Origin: Aedes albopictus
Lineage: Eukaryota > Arthropoda > Insecta > Diptera > Culicidae
Direction of reading: 5' to 3'
Assembly: GCF_035046485.1 (NCBI RefSeq)
Contig: NC_085137.1
Coordinates: forward strand, 254,780,733 to 254,844,732
Length of the DNA: 64,000 nucleotides
Shown here one piece after another: positions 19,111 to 29,714 of the stretch (position 1 is its first letter; every line of letters begins with the position of its first letter). A program made the translations under genes and the position numbers. The notes under the pieces are model-generated. The model saw only the letters and a list, made by a program, of their open reading frames with translations. It was not told the origin of the DNA and made no database searches.

Positions 19111-19660
19111 CAGCCCATTTATACCAGTTCGCACGGAACAGCGCTACGCAGCGATGTTTTCAGGTTGGCATTACCGGCTGTCAAATTTCGTTGCGCTCAG
19201 TTCCGAAAGCGATCTAATTCCTCTCCCCTTCCCGTGGTTTCGACCCGTTTCACACCCCCTCTGGCCTAAAAACCGTACGTCGAAACTTCTTGCTGCAGAA
19301 CTGACAATATGGCGACCTTTCGCTTGGTTTACAAAAATCAAATTCAGCACGTGTGTAAAGGTGCCAAACTACAATCGTGAAAATGTACGTGAAAATTCGA
19401 CGCAAACCGGTGATAAAGTGCAGCAAAAGCGAGTTTAATGGAAGGCCGATCGAGTGGTGGTGAAGTTCGTGCACGATTTGGCGTATTTGCGTGAAAAAAT
19501 GGTGTTGAAAATCGGTGCACAGAGTGGTAACAATTTTCTTGTTCGAGTCTCGGGCTCTTTCGGGCCGCCTCGCGCGACATCTTTTTCTTCTTCGTGTTCT
19601 GGGTTGGTATGACACAGCAGCGGTCCGGTTTGCGGAGAATGATGGAGCGGACAACGATTT
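19111..19660 (+). promoter_or_regulatory. GC-rich promoter / untranslated first-exon-like region
   Basis: A sharp rise in GC content within AT-rich DNA. It contains a TCAGTT initiator-like site (about 19198), then GTG- and GAAAA-rich text typical of long mosquito 5'UTRs, several short upstream ATG frames, and weak donor candidates (TTG|GTATGA near 19603). It may be the non-coding first exon of a gene on the plus strand. It is unlikely to be eIF4A's own start, which is 10 kb downstream. Inference only. Confidence 0.35.
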
Positions 19661-21022
19661 TTGAATTACAATATGCAGAATATTTTATGTTATTTTAAGT
19701 GGAAGTGGATTTATATGACGCAAAATGATTAAATATGAAAGTTTAATTAGTCATCGGGCGATATTTACATTTTGTCGGGGGAAAAGACAATGAACTACGG
19801 GGATCGTGAGTCACTGTTGTTCACTGTAAAACCGCTCAGCACTAAAATGTGTAAGCCCTACTCATAAGTGCATAATTTCCAGACCACACAAAAATGTGTT
19901 ACAGTTACACATTCTCAAAAACAGCTCGTACATTCGTCTAGATGCGAAATGTCGATATTTTTTTTTGTTTTCCAAGGTCACTAGTAAACCTAGCTAGATT
20001 TCTGTACAAAAATTTTTGCGGATTTAACGATTTTGCGGACACAGGAGCTGATTTTGTGAATGTGCAAGGGTTACACATTTTTGGTGTAGTCTGGAAATTA
20101 TGCACTTTTGTGCTGAGCGGCGTTAGCGTGTTCAGCTGGAGCTGTGGTGATTCTTGACCACCTTCAAATGGAGTAAAAAAATAGGTTATGTGAATGTGAT
20201 CGACTCCTATAGGAAACGGAGGAAGGTCCGGAATATAGCTGATCGTGCTTAGATTCCAAAATACCCCTTGTCAAGTCGCTTTATTCATAAGTTCCCACAA
20301 ACTCTGAATAATAATTAAATTCCATACGAATCTGGGTCGACGACTTGATCCAATCGAAGAGATCGATCGAAGATCATCAGCAAGTGTTTTTACCCGCTTT
20401 CGTAGGTATTTTCCATCACTCATTCCTTGAATACTTTTTTGCCTGACTCGATTGATTGAGAAGATGCGATTCCTTCAGCTCTAGCAGTAGCAGCAGGTAC
20501 CGTTTTCCATGTCTGGTTGGGAAGAAAATGTAAGTGAAGAAGAAATCCGCGATGGAACGGAACGAACGGTTAAGCAGCGGTGAGAAGAAAAAGGGAAGAT
20601 GTGGTGGGTAGGCACTTGTATAGTAGGTAGGTAGTGGAACCGCGGGGGAAAATAGTAGAAAAATGAATGTTAAGATAACAGAGCCCGGCCAGAGCAGCAA
20701 CGCAGCAGGCTTGATTCCAGTCAGTCGTTGCTCGGCGGCATGGCACATCTGATTGGGGTGGATTCTTTAACTCGGGTTGTTTGTGTGTTGGTAGTTAAGA
20801 GAGGAGAATCACAGCATACCACACAACACACCAAGCAATGCCGCTACTTATAGGAAGTCGGATTGTAGGACGATTGAGCAATGGAAAGTGTTGTCAGAAG
20901 TTGAATGTGGATTTCAGCATTGATTTGTTTGCTCATTTAGGCATCAACTTGCTGAAAGGCCCGTATTACATAATTGATAACTGTTGTTTTGCGTTAAAAA
21001 GGTCTTACGCTTAAAAATCAAT
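19661..21022. other. Non-coding interval, partly GC-balanced
   Basis: Unique-looking sequence. 20400-20860 is less AT-rich and has purine-rich blocks, but no conserved coding signal on either strand. Could be regulatory or intronic. Confidence 0.3.
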
Positions 21023-21024
21023 TA

Positions 21025-21182
21025 CAGTCAACTTTCGCTCGTTGCACTAAGCTCTTAGCCCAGTTAGTGAAAGACTTTCACTAGGTGGGCTGAGTTTTGA
21101 GCTGTCAAATAATCTTTAACAATAGAGATTCAGGGCTACCAACGCCCAGTTAAAACGTAGCCCAACGACCGAAAGTTGACTG
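21025..21182. mobile_element. 158-bp TA-target MITE, CAGTCAACTTTCG ends
   Basis: Begins CAGTCAACTTTCGCTCGTTG and ends CGACCGAAAGTTGACTG, flanked by TA. An internal hairpin block (TTAGTGAAAGACTTTCACTA) and TAGCCCAGTT/AACGTAGCCC arms recur in the relic at 63683-63875; a terminus also survives at 54254. Confidence 0.85.
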
Positions 21183-21248
21183 TAGTTGGGATGATTTTGG
21201 AATTTGAGCAAACACGATAGTTTCGATAGTTAGATCAAATATATTTAT

Positions 21249-21940
21249 TAGGGTGGGTCATCGGAACCGTTTTCTCAGATCAAAGCTTTTTTGGTTCCGT
21301 TTCGGGTCCTGAGTATCTGTGCAAAATTTGAGCACGATCGGTTGCGTCTACACTTTGCGCATTACAATTGAATTTTGTATGGGAAAACATACTTTTTTGC
21401 TTTTTTGTCATAAGTTGAAAAAGTTTATCTGAAACTTTTTAACCGATACTATGAAATGATAGCCTATGATGTCCTGTAAAACTTTTTTTGAGACCGCAAA
21501 GCGATCCGATGCTTGTGAAAAAAGTTATAACCAACGAACCGCATGCATGTGGTTATGGTTTAACATGTAAAGGAATAACAATAGCAACAAAATCATGCTG
21601 TTTCAGCAAGCAATGCCAAAGCTATAACTTTTTTCATAAGCATCAGATCACTTCGCGGTCTTCGACAAAGTTTTTTAGGATACCCTAGGCTATGTTTCCA
21701 CCTTATCGGTTACATGGTTTTAGAAAAAAATCGAGCTTGTTATGAGAGAAATGCAAAAAAGTGTGTTTTCCCATGTAAAACCCCATAAAACTTCAAACGC
21801 GATGCGCAAAACGAAGACATAACCGATCGTGCCCAAATTTTGCACACTTATTTGGGTCCTGAAATGGGATCAAAAAAGCTTTGATCTGATGGGATACCAT
21901 TGAATTTTTCGTTTTTCTATATAAACGATGACCCACTCTA
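21249..21940. mobile_element. 692-bp foldback element, 8-bp TSD ATATTTAT
   Basis: Begins TAGGGTGGGTCATCG and ends CGATGACCCACTCTA. Long inverted arms pair across most of its length around a centre near 21570. The 8-bp duplication ATATTTAT lies at 21241-21248 and 21941-21948. Non-coding. The 8-bp target fits hAT-like non-autonomous elements; the interior shares phrases with the elements at 44151 and 44995. Confidence 0.85.
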
Positions 21941-21948
21941 ATATTTAT

Positions 21949-23405
21949 ACTGTCTATGATCGCATATCAGTTTCTTTTTTTGCTGGATTTCCTATCTATA
22001 GGGCTCTGCATTGTTTTGATTTTGTATGGGACTTTGACGTTTCTTGGCCTTGTTGTTTACAAAATTTCTGTAAGAGTGAAAGAGAAGGAGAGAATTCCAT
22101 GCAGTGCCCTATATGGGACAGTTTGCGATCACAGTCGCCGTATACACTCAGGCAACTTATCATACGAAATTTAAAAGGTATAAACATGATTAAGAATAAT
22201 ACACAAATTACAAATTAAAAAAATTAAACTACGTGCAAAAAATATGTTCAATATGCCGTTATGATTTTTCCATTTTCGCGATAATCATGTCACTTTTTTA
22301 TTTGTGATGAAATTTGTAATTTTTCAATATTCTACGTAAACCTGTCAGTTACATAATTTTAAACCTAATTACATAATTGGAAATGTACTTTAAGAACTGT
22401 TTCAGGTTTCAGTTTCCAAAAAGAATGAGGAACTAAGTTTGCACTACGGCTAATTACTTGCAGGGCTGTTTACAACAGTTGCGGATTTCGCGGATCCTTC
22501 AAATTTGATCGCGATTTTCGTGGATTTGTCTGGATTTAGTCGCGCATACTGTATGGCTTTGAACAATTTAAAACCGCGTCGCAATCGCGTTCCAGCAAAT
22601 ATACCTAGCTGTAATTTATTTTGAAGCAAGTTGAGCTCGTGCGATTTCGTTGAACTTCATCGATTTAGTAAAAACAGAGATGACCTAAGCTTTATTTTTC
22701 TATCTTTATTATTTTGACTTTTAGCCCGAGGCTGATTCGTGTCCGACCAAAGCTTTACTTGTAAATTCTTCATGTGAGTTTATCGAATTTTCAACATTCA
22801 ATTCAATTTTGTAAATTTAGTAACAATGGCAGATTTTAATAAATTTAATATTCAAAGTATTCGTATAATTTACTAATTTTCGTGTCTTTCTATATTCAAT
22901 TGAATGAAATTTTTAACGTTTATCAACAATATATTGATAACTTGATACGACGCTATAAAATGTTATATTTTCTCACGATGAATAAAGTTATACCGGTTTG
23001 ACATTTTCACCCATATAGAGGAAAATAAGTCAAATTTACAATACCATACAAAAATAACTAAATGTGTTATTCTTTCAATCCAAATAGTCTAATACATCTT
23101 ATCAGAAATATCTTGAGAACTGAAGCAGAAAATCTATGGATATAAACACTAAAATTAAATGACATTGATGTAAAAAAAATAAAGGTCCAAAAACTTTCAA
23201 TCCATGATAATTTTTTTCTACGTTCAAAAAGTACTTGACATAAGAAGCATCAATAGATTGTTGATAAACGTCCAAAAGTTGATTCAATTCGGTTCACTGG
23301 TTTCCGAGATATGACAGTTCAAAAATAAGCTGTCTAAAAAATAGTGTTTTACGAGAACGATTCTAGCTTCGCGAAAGATTAACCAATCGTGCTCAAAATT
23401 GTACC
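21949..23405. other. AT-rich interval with old repeat copies
   Basis: About 22920-23425 resembles the interior of the TA element at 51392-53443 (phrases such as TTCGGTTCACTG and GAGATATGACAGTTC), so it is probably a decayed relative. No gene seen. Confidence 0.45.
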
Positions 23406-23429
23406 AATAATGCACAGTAGGTAAACAAA
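23406..23429. repeat. 24-bp direct duplication, left copy
   Basis: AATAATGCACAGTAGG plus eight further bases, repeated exactly at 25216-25239. The two copies bracket the 1786-bp segment 23430-25215 and look like a long target-site duplication. Confidence 0.7.
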
Positions 23430-25215
23430 ACACCGCTAGCCATAATGGTCTCCCATAGCGGAAGGTCCGAAAGAGCTTGAAACTATGGACTACCCGCTTT
23501 GCGCGCAGCCACAGTTGATCAGCAGGAGTAAATCAATTTAATTTTGTATGGCGAAATGCATCTAAACTTCAATTACTTGAAATACAAAGCTTTTCCCGAA
23601 AAAATATTTGGTAGGCTTAATAGTGGTCACCATTGTGCACAACCACTACCAAATATTTTTTCGAATAATGTGTTCCACTTTGAAGAATTTGCCTTTAGAT
23701 GGTATTCGCCATACAATATTTTTGCGATTTACTTTTAGCGATTTTTCGCGCATAGAAGCTAGCGCCACATTGGTCGATGCGGAGAGTAGGAAAACAGCCG
23801 ATGTAGTTAATTCATTGAGAAATCATCATGTCTACAGGTCGTAAGCCCTGATAAAGTGTGGAACGTTTTGATGGCTGTGATCCCTAACCATCATGTCAAA
23901 AACCCAGGGATACCCAAGTGACCATACTGTTAGGGTGTAGGGGTTGCATGTGTGAGGCGCATATATTGACAGGCATTGCTATGAAACGTTAGGGCTGAGT
24001 AGGGTCGGGGAATGGATCTACGATTGCTGATTTATACTGAAAAAGTCGTGATTCAGCAGTGGTGGCACCGCTTTCCGCTTTTATTCGGCCTTGGTGGTTG
24101 TGGGGTGGTGCGTGTTGGTGTGTGTGTGTGTGCTTTGTGCGTGCTGTGCATACGGCTTCAGCAGGGTGGTTACTTGGGTAGTGTGGGATAATTGGGTTTG
24201 GGACTGAGGGGGTCGTCGTTGATAAGGCCGACATCATTGAGTGCTCAGTATTACCGGTTGTATTGGTGACGGTTTCTTCAGCCTTAAGATCTCATTTATA
24301 TTCGCACAGACTTTTGGGAAGAGGGAGTACTTTGTAATGCAAGAGAGGGATTTTAACTCTGTGTTACGGGTTGGGCGAGGTCATGCAGATAGACTCAACC
24401 CAGGTGACCGTGCGACTCGGACAGTGATGCATGAATGAGTGCGGTTTGGGTGAGGTGCGCTGCCCTGTTGGTGCAGTTGAGTCCGGGTTGGAGTGGAAAG
24501 AGACCCTACTCTACTCTAGGTCGGTTTCGGTTGTACGGGCGGGGTAGTGTTTGTATTATTTGTGCCGTGTTGTGCGTGATTGGCGCCCGAGCTGCGTGGT
24601 TACTTGGGAAGTATTGTGCTCTGTAATCTAGATTTTGGTTTTAAGGTGAAGCTAAGGCTAGGCTGTGCCTCGGATTTGTTGGGCGCAGGTCGGGAGAGCT
24701 GGTGGCGGTTTGTGCTGGAGGGTTTGCTCGATTGGTTATTCACTGGTGGTGGCCAGTCGATCGACTGTTCGCGCAGCCTGTCATTTGGTTCTTGGGGTTT
24801 GTGCTCTCGAGGTTCGGGGCGTTGCTTCATTGTATCTTCGCTTTAATACTAATATTCCTTGTTTGATTAACTGACTTATGTACAGGCGCTTAACTCATTC
24901 TATTTCATAGATTGCCAGATTTAAGGGTAATGGTTCAATAGGGTGTTAGCAATCAGAGTGGATTAGAACGAGTTGGCGCCTACAATACACCAACACTAAC
25001 ACACTTACACGCGCACATGCACCTACAACTAGCTGTAAAAGACCAGTGGGCGGGACAATGGTGCCTACCCAACAGTTGTAGGTGGGGTGTTTGGCTTAGC
25101 TACATGACTTGGTCCGGCAAGCCCATAAACATCAATTGGTAGACGTATTGCCTAGTGAAAAGACAACGCAGATGGGCGAAAGCCAGGGGATGCGTTGATA
25201 ATAGCAGAATAGCAG
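23430..25215. mobile_element. 1.8-kb insertion of unknown class, G+T-rich on the plus strand
   Basis: Bracketed by the 24-bp duplication, inside an older repeat that continues at 25240. It contains a small palindrome (23548-23714), a GT microsatellite (about 24117-24131), several GGTTACTTGGG MITE termini (24170, 24597), and a strongly G+T-biased block (about 24100-24860). It ends in an AGAATAGC-type short repeat. No reverse transcriptase or transposase frame is evident; long open frames in the biased block reflect composition. Retroposon, Helitron relative or composite are all possible. Confidence 0.5.
23548..23714. mobile_element. Small palindromic MITE (~167 bp)
   Basis: Outer arms GTATGGCGAA...TTCGCCATAC and inner arms CGAAAAAATATTTGGTAG...CTACCAAATATTTTTTCG form a nested inverted repeat. 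Target duplication not certain. Confidence 0.55.
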
Positions 25216-25239
25216 AATAATGCACAGTAGGTAAACAAA

Positions 25240-25941
25240 CAGTCAAAATTTTAGAATTTTTGATGCACTCTACGAAAAGTTACAGCATTTTGAGCTTTTT
25301 TGTGAGAGAAAAATAGTTGCCTATCCCAAACACAATAACGTACACAAATTTTTTTCCCCAAATTGCGCTAATTTTGGGTAACAAGGCTGATGCTGCAACA
25401 CAGCATTGATATGAGTGATTTCGTAGTTTATCTGATGGTTAATCCTGGGAAAAAATGAAAAGTTCAATGTTGTACGTTATATCCAATTCGCTATATCGAG
25501 GGCACGTTATATCTAAGAATACCTGTACGTACAACTTCAACAGCATGGTTACTTGGGTTTGGCAAGAGCTCTTGCGGTAATCCCAGACGTAACCTGTTTA
25601 GGAATACCGGAAAAATTCCATCAAGGACTCCCTGGGAATCCTACAGGAAACTCCTAGATGAGCCCTGGAACAAATTTGTAGAAAACCCGCAAAAGATTTC
25701 TTGGAGAATGCAATCCCTGCGAAATCTTAGAAGGAAGGGTGTCACCGTGCCGTCATCAAGTCATTTTCACACGCACGCAAAACCCACAAAACAACCACCC
25801 ATGAAAATTTGGCAAAGTCCGAAAGCTGACGGAATTTGTCTTAGTGCGAATCGTAAACAACAAGGCCTTCAAACGTGAGACTTTGAAAAAAAAATATCAT
25901 AGACACCGCCGTATGCAGTGCCCTATACCTACCGGCCACTG
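25240..25941. other. Repeat remnants
   Basis: 25240-25335 continues the older repeat cut at 23406. 25505-25557 holds the right terminus of the second CCCAAGTAACC MITE subfamily (ACGTACAACTTCAACAGCATGG). 25585-25745 is degenerate GGAATTCC-like text common in mosquito spacers. Confidence 0.45.
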
Positions 25942-26559
25942 GGGTTACGTACAAAAGGCTGAATTACAAAAGGCTGAAATAACAAAAGGCTGAAATACGA
26001 AAGGCTGAAATTATAAAAGGCTGAATGCATCAAAAGGCTGAAATAACATAAGGTTGAAATAGTGGTTCGACTTGTTTTCAAACGCATTCGCCTATATACT
26101 ATCCTCAACACTAACAACTCAGAGAAACAGACGTTTGGGAATAATTACATACATTCATTGATTTTACGATATATTTGAAAATTTGCTTGATGTTTGATGA
26201 CCCAGCCGTTGCACTCGCATTGGTTTTGCTTGAGCTTGACGATTGACCGTCCCTTAGTTCATCGTTGGCCAAACTAGCCATTTTGAAGGAACATGCTTCA
26301 GTTACTATGTTGTGAATCAGGAAGTTTTACGACTGGTTATAAGGCTATGGATTATTGAACATTACTAAGACAGCATTTTTCAAAAGAAAAGCATATATTT
26401 CAAAGAAGGGGAAATCTCTCAGAATATTGTTAGTAACCGTAATGACAACAATCTTCAAAACAACATAACTCCAAAGAATAGCTGATGTCTAAAGAAGGAA
26501 AAATTTACTATATTAATTTTATCAGTTTCTTTTTTTGTTCGTTGGTATGCACCACTAGC

Positions 26560-27248
26560 CTAGGGGCAACACAGATACAGCGAGAATAACTCTGTTATCG
26601 AAGTGTTGCTCAGAATTCCTCTGAATAGCTCTGGGTCACTCTGGTTTTCACGAAGTGTTGCCTGATACCAGTCGAGCAGTTTTACCCGATTTCCCGCTTC
26701 GTAGAGACGTTTCTGAATGGATTCGAACAAAAAGAGTTACTCAGGATTGCTCAGAGTTGCTCCTGATTTCATAGTGTCTTGCCCAAAGCTGCCAAATATC
26801 AGTCATGTCAGTTGACTGACAACTGATTTTGCACCATCGTCACTATCACTGTAGGCCGATCAATATCAAAACGATAGTGACCGGCAACGACTTGATACTG
26901 ACCCACACTCCAGATCACTATCATAGCAACCGAACTGATATTTTTGCGATTTTAGCCAGAACTCAAAATGTTTTGTGACCATCATACGAAACTTTTTATT
27001 CTGTACCACATATTCCAATTCCATCACTTTAAGTGTTTGTTTTGATTTTTAAACGAATTTTAAAGATGGCATATATCAGTGATATCTACCCGCCATCGCA
27101 ATCAGTCCAGTTGTGATGGGAAAAAAATGTGACGGTGACGGGGTGACTCAACAGAGCACACGCTGACTTGGATCGCAGTCAGCCTATCAGAATCGGTAGT
27201 TTGCCTACCATTGATAGTGACAGAGAGCAACTCTGGTCTTGCCCCTAG
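26560..27248. mobile_element. TIR element nested in the MULE-like element
   Basis: Ends CTAGGGGCAA and TTGCCCCTAG are inverted repeats, extended by AC.CAGAG motifs. The flanks CCACTAGC and CCACTAGG match at 7 of 8 bases, suggesting an 8-bp duplication. The interior has no frame of note. Confidence 0.55.
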
Positions 27249-27256
27249 CCACTAGG

Positions 27257-27466
27257 CGCTTCACTAAGCTCAGTTTCGACACTAATGTCCATGCTGAGGG
27301 TTACGTGTTCGATTCTCGTTCGGACTAAGAACTTTTCATTATGAAAATTTTCTTGACTTCCTATGGCATTGAGTATCTTCGTACCCGTTACACGATATGC
27401 CGAAGCTGAGAAGCAGGCTTGATCTCAGTTTGGGCGTTACTCCAAGAAAAGGAAGAAGGACTATAA
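27257..27466 (+). mobile_element. Decayed tRNA-derived SINE (Feilai-like)
   Basis: Shares with the SINE at 53129-53389 the box-B-like GTGTTCGATTCTCG, the CTTGACTTCC.TGGCA block, CACGATAT and GAAGCTGAGAAGCAGGC, and ends in AAGGAAGAAGG. Box A is eroded. Family name from memory. Confidence 0.6.
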
Positions 27467-27639
27467 CTTATATATGCATTTTCGTATTTTCAGCCTTTCC
27501 AATTTTCAGCCTTTTGTAATTTCAGCCTTATGTTACACTTTCTTGATTTCAGCCTTTCGTATTCAGCCTTTTGTGCATTCAGCCTTTTGAAATTCAGCCT
27601 TATGTTACCATCCCGGCCACTGAAACTGATCCGTTTCCA

Positions 27640-28500
27640 CGTGTATTTATGAAAATCTTACTTTTAAGTTTTATGAATAAATTTCATAATGCGTTTTATG
27701 TATTCCTTCCGGGTTATTTGCCAGAGTTATCTCACGAAATCCCGAGAGGAACTTTGGAAGAAATCTTAAGAAAAATTGGGACATCTCTGACAATTTCAGG
27801 GAGTTACAGATTACAGATCTCTGAAAATTTCAGGGAGTAATCCCGGAAGGAAATTCAAGCAGGAACTCTGACAACCTGTAGAAAAAATGCTGGATGGAAC
27901 TAAGGGCGAAATTCCGTGAAGAAATGCAAGACAAATATCGGAAAACTTTGAAAGAACCGCGCAAAAATACTAAGAGAAACTGATGAAAAGCAATCACGGA
28001 TGTTTAGGAAGGATTTCCGGAAGGAATCCAGCGATGAACTGTGAATGCATAAGGTACATTGGGGCAAGATGAAATGCGTAGTTTTTATAAAGATTTCAAT
28101 GCGATTTGGAAATTTACCCTTTATTGAAAGTTTGTCTGATTCAAAAACTACCTATGTTATGACATTAACATTGTTTATCATGATTGGATTGGTTTGGATT
28201 GGACATCTGGGAGCTAATTTTTAAAGAAAAATTATTTTTTCTCCCATTTCTTTTTATCAAAACCTATGGTTTTCACAGCTTTACTCGTCATATTGTATTA
28301 GGATCTAGTAGTAAAATTTTATACAATAATTTTTCTCATTATACAACTCATTTGAGTTGCATAATGTTCATAATGCAACTCAAATGAATTCTATAATGAT
28401 CATTAAGTAACTATTTTTCATTATGCAACTCATTTCAGTTGTACAATGAACCAATTCAATGGGTCATTATGATACCGAAACTAATTATATAAAATAGAAA
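27640..28500. repeat. Degenerate GGAATTC-like text and short ATGCAACTCA palindromes
   Basis: 27700-28040 consists of diverged ~12-24-bp units such as AGGAAATTC and GGAAGGAAT. 28320-28480 holds repeated CATTATGCAACTCATT and its inverse. No coding content. Confidence 0.4.
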
Positions 28501-29150
28501 TTATGATATTGAATTGCATAAAATAAATTTATGCTGATGTAGATCGCAACAGGCTGAAGAACGCACTACGGCCAAAATATCCGACTGACCCAAAACTGCA
28601 GCTTCTACTCTACATTGTAATAGTAGATGAACCATAAAACATATTTACAAACCAAGTGCTACAAAATGTTGTCATGTCCAATCTATAAACTGCCAACTCT
28701 GCTCTGCACCGACCGACCGGACCGTCGATTAACAAACTGTATGAAAGGCATTTCACTTCTCCTGCTGGTGGTTGTGGTGCGATTTCATTGACTGGCGGAT
28801 GAAATTTACACATCCCCGAGAGAAGTCTAGAGGAAACAAGGGAAAAACAGTCCGCATGGAGAAGAAAATAGAGAGCCGCGAGGTAGACTTCGAGCGGGAG
28901 CGAACTTCTCTCCTTCCGTATTCGTACTTTCAATGTAGAACGGACTGTGTTAGACTGATTCAATAGCGAGAAGCATTGTGTTATCGAAGGTTTATTGATT
29001 ATCTATAAGTCATCTGAAAAGAGTCAAATGTTTTGCATGGTCACCAGATATTGCTTGAAAGATTGTTAGTTGTATAGGCTTATGAAAATGTAACATCATA
29101 TACCTAGGACAATTATTTATGGGTCGAACATATACTTCCAAGAAACATTA
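28501..29150. other. Unassigned region upstream of eIF4A
   Basis: No recognised repeat. A 117-codon frame on the minus strand (28610-28963) has no recognisable domain and I do not call it. Confidence 0.3.
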
Positions 29151-29482
29151 CATTATTGCCAAAAATCGTCAATTGAACCAGTCTAACGTTCACTGCACAG
29201 TCACACTTTACTTAGTTGAGAATAGGATTGCAAACGAAACAGAGTAACACACCAGCACGCAGTACGAAACTGAGACTCTTTAAACTCGCTTTACGCTGCC
29301 TTTACCACTCGCCGACTGTGATTAATCGCCATTTCGTAAATTGCACCACGCAAAATAGTCGAAAAAAACGAACTGATTTATCAATATAAATTAAAGTGGT
29401 GTAGTCGCAGTACCTAGCTGAAGTTCCTATTGTAACCGATCTTCTTGTTTTTTCCTCAAACGAATCATTCCGTGCGCCGCAG
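29151..29482 (+). promoter_or_regulatory. eIF4A upstream / 5'UTR region
   Basis: Pyrimidine-rich stretches that could be TCT/TOP-type initiators occur at about 29271 (ACTCTTTAAACTC), 29286 (CTGCCTTTACC) and 29440 (CTTCTTGTTTTTTCC). TOP starts are usual for translation-factor genes. The last tract ends in CCGCAG directly before ATG, so it may be either a short 5'UTR or the acceptor of a 5'UTR intron. The choice cannot be made from sequence alone. Confidence 0.4.
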
Positions 29483-29714
29483 ATGGGTGATAACAGACAG
29501 GAGCAAACCTACGATGGCCCCGCTGGAATGCAACCGGACGGAGTCATCGAGTCCAACTGGAACGAAACCGTCGACAACTTCGACGACATGGACTTGAAGG
29601 AGCAGCTGCTCCGTGGCATCTACGCCTACGGTTTCGAGAAGCCGTCTGCCATCCAGCAGCGCGCTATTATGCCGTGCATCAAGGGTCATGATGTTATTGC
29701 CCAGGCCCAGTCTG
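29483..29714 (+). CDS. eIF4A: eIF4A exon 1 (N-terminus, Q motif, start of motif I)
   Basis: Starts [12 protein letters not shown] and ends in AQSG with donor CTG|GTAAGT, phase 1. High GC at codon third positions against the AT-rich surroundings. Reading past the donor gives a stop within 11 codons. Confidence 0.95.

Larger units (their letters stand above)
25942..27612. mobile_element. MULE-like TIR element with tandem-repeat ends
   Basis: Flanked by the 10-bp duplication CCGGCCACTG (25932-25941, 27613-27622). The left end is GGGTTACGTACAAAAGGCTG; the right end mirrors it (CAGCCTTATGTTACCATC). Both ends are built of 14-15-bp tandem copies of CAAAAGGCTGAAAT (seven on the left, six inverted on the right). 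A 9-10-bp target and variable TIRs fit Mutator-like elements. No transposase remains; the interior carries another TIR element and a SINE relic. Confidence 0.7.

Noticed and set aside
19250..19654. 134-codon minus-strand frame in the GC-rich patch
   Set aside because: Arg/Ser-rich, no domain; plus-strand features suggest untranslated sequence.
24100..24860. Several overlapping frames of 60-90 codons
   Set aside because: The block is strongly G+T-biased, which removes stops by composition; no protein motif is visible.
28610..28963. 117-codon minus-strand frame upstream of eIF4A
   Set aside because: No motif, no splice or poly(A) context, ordinary length for chance in this composition.
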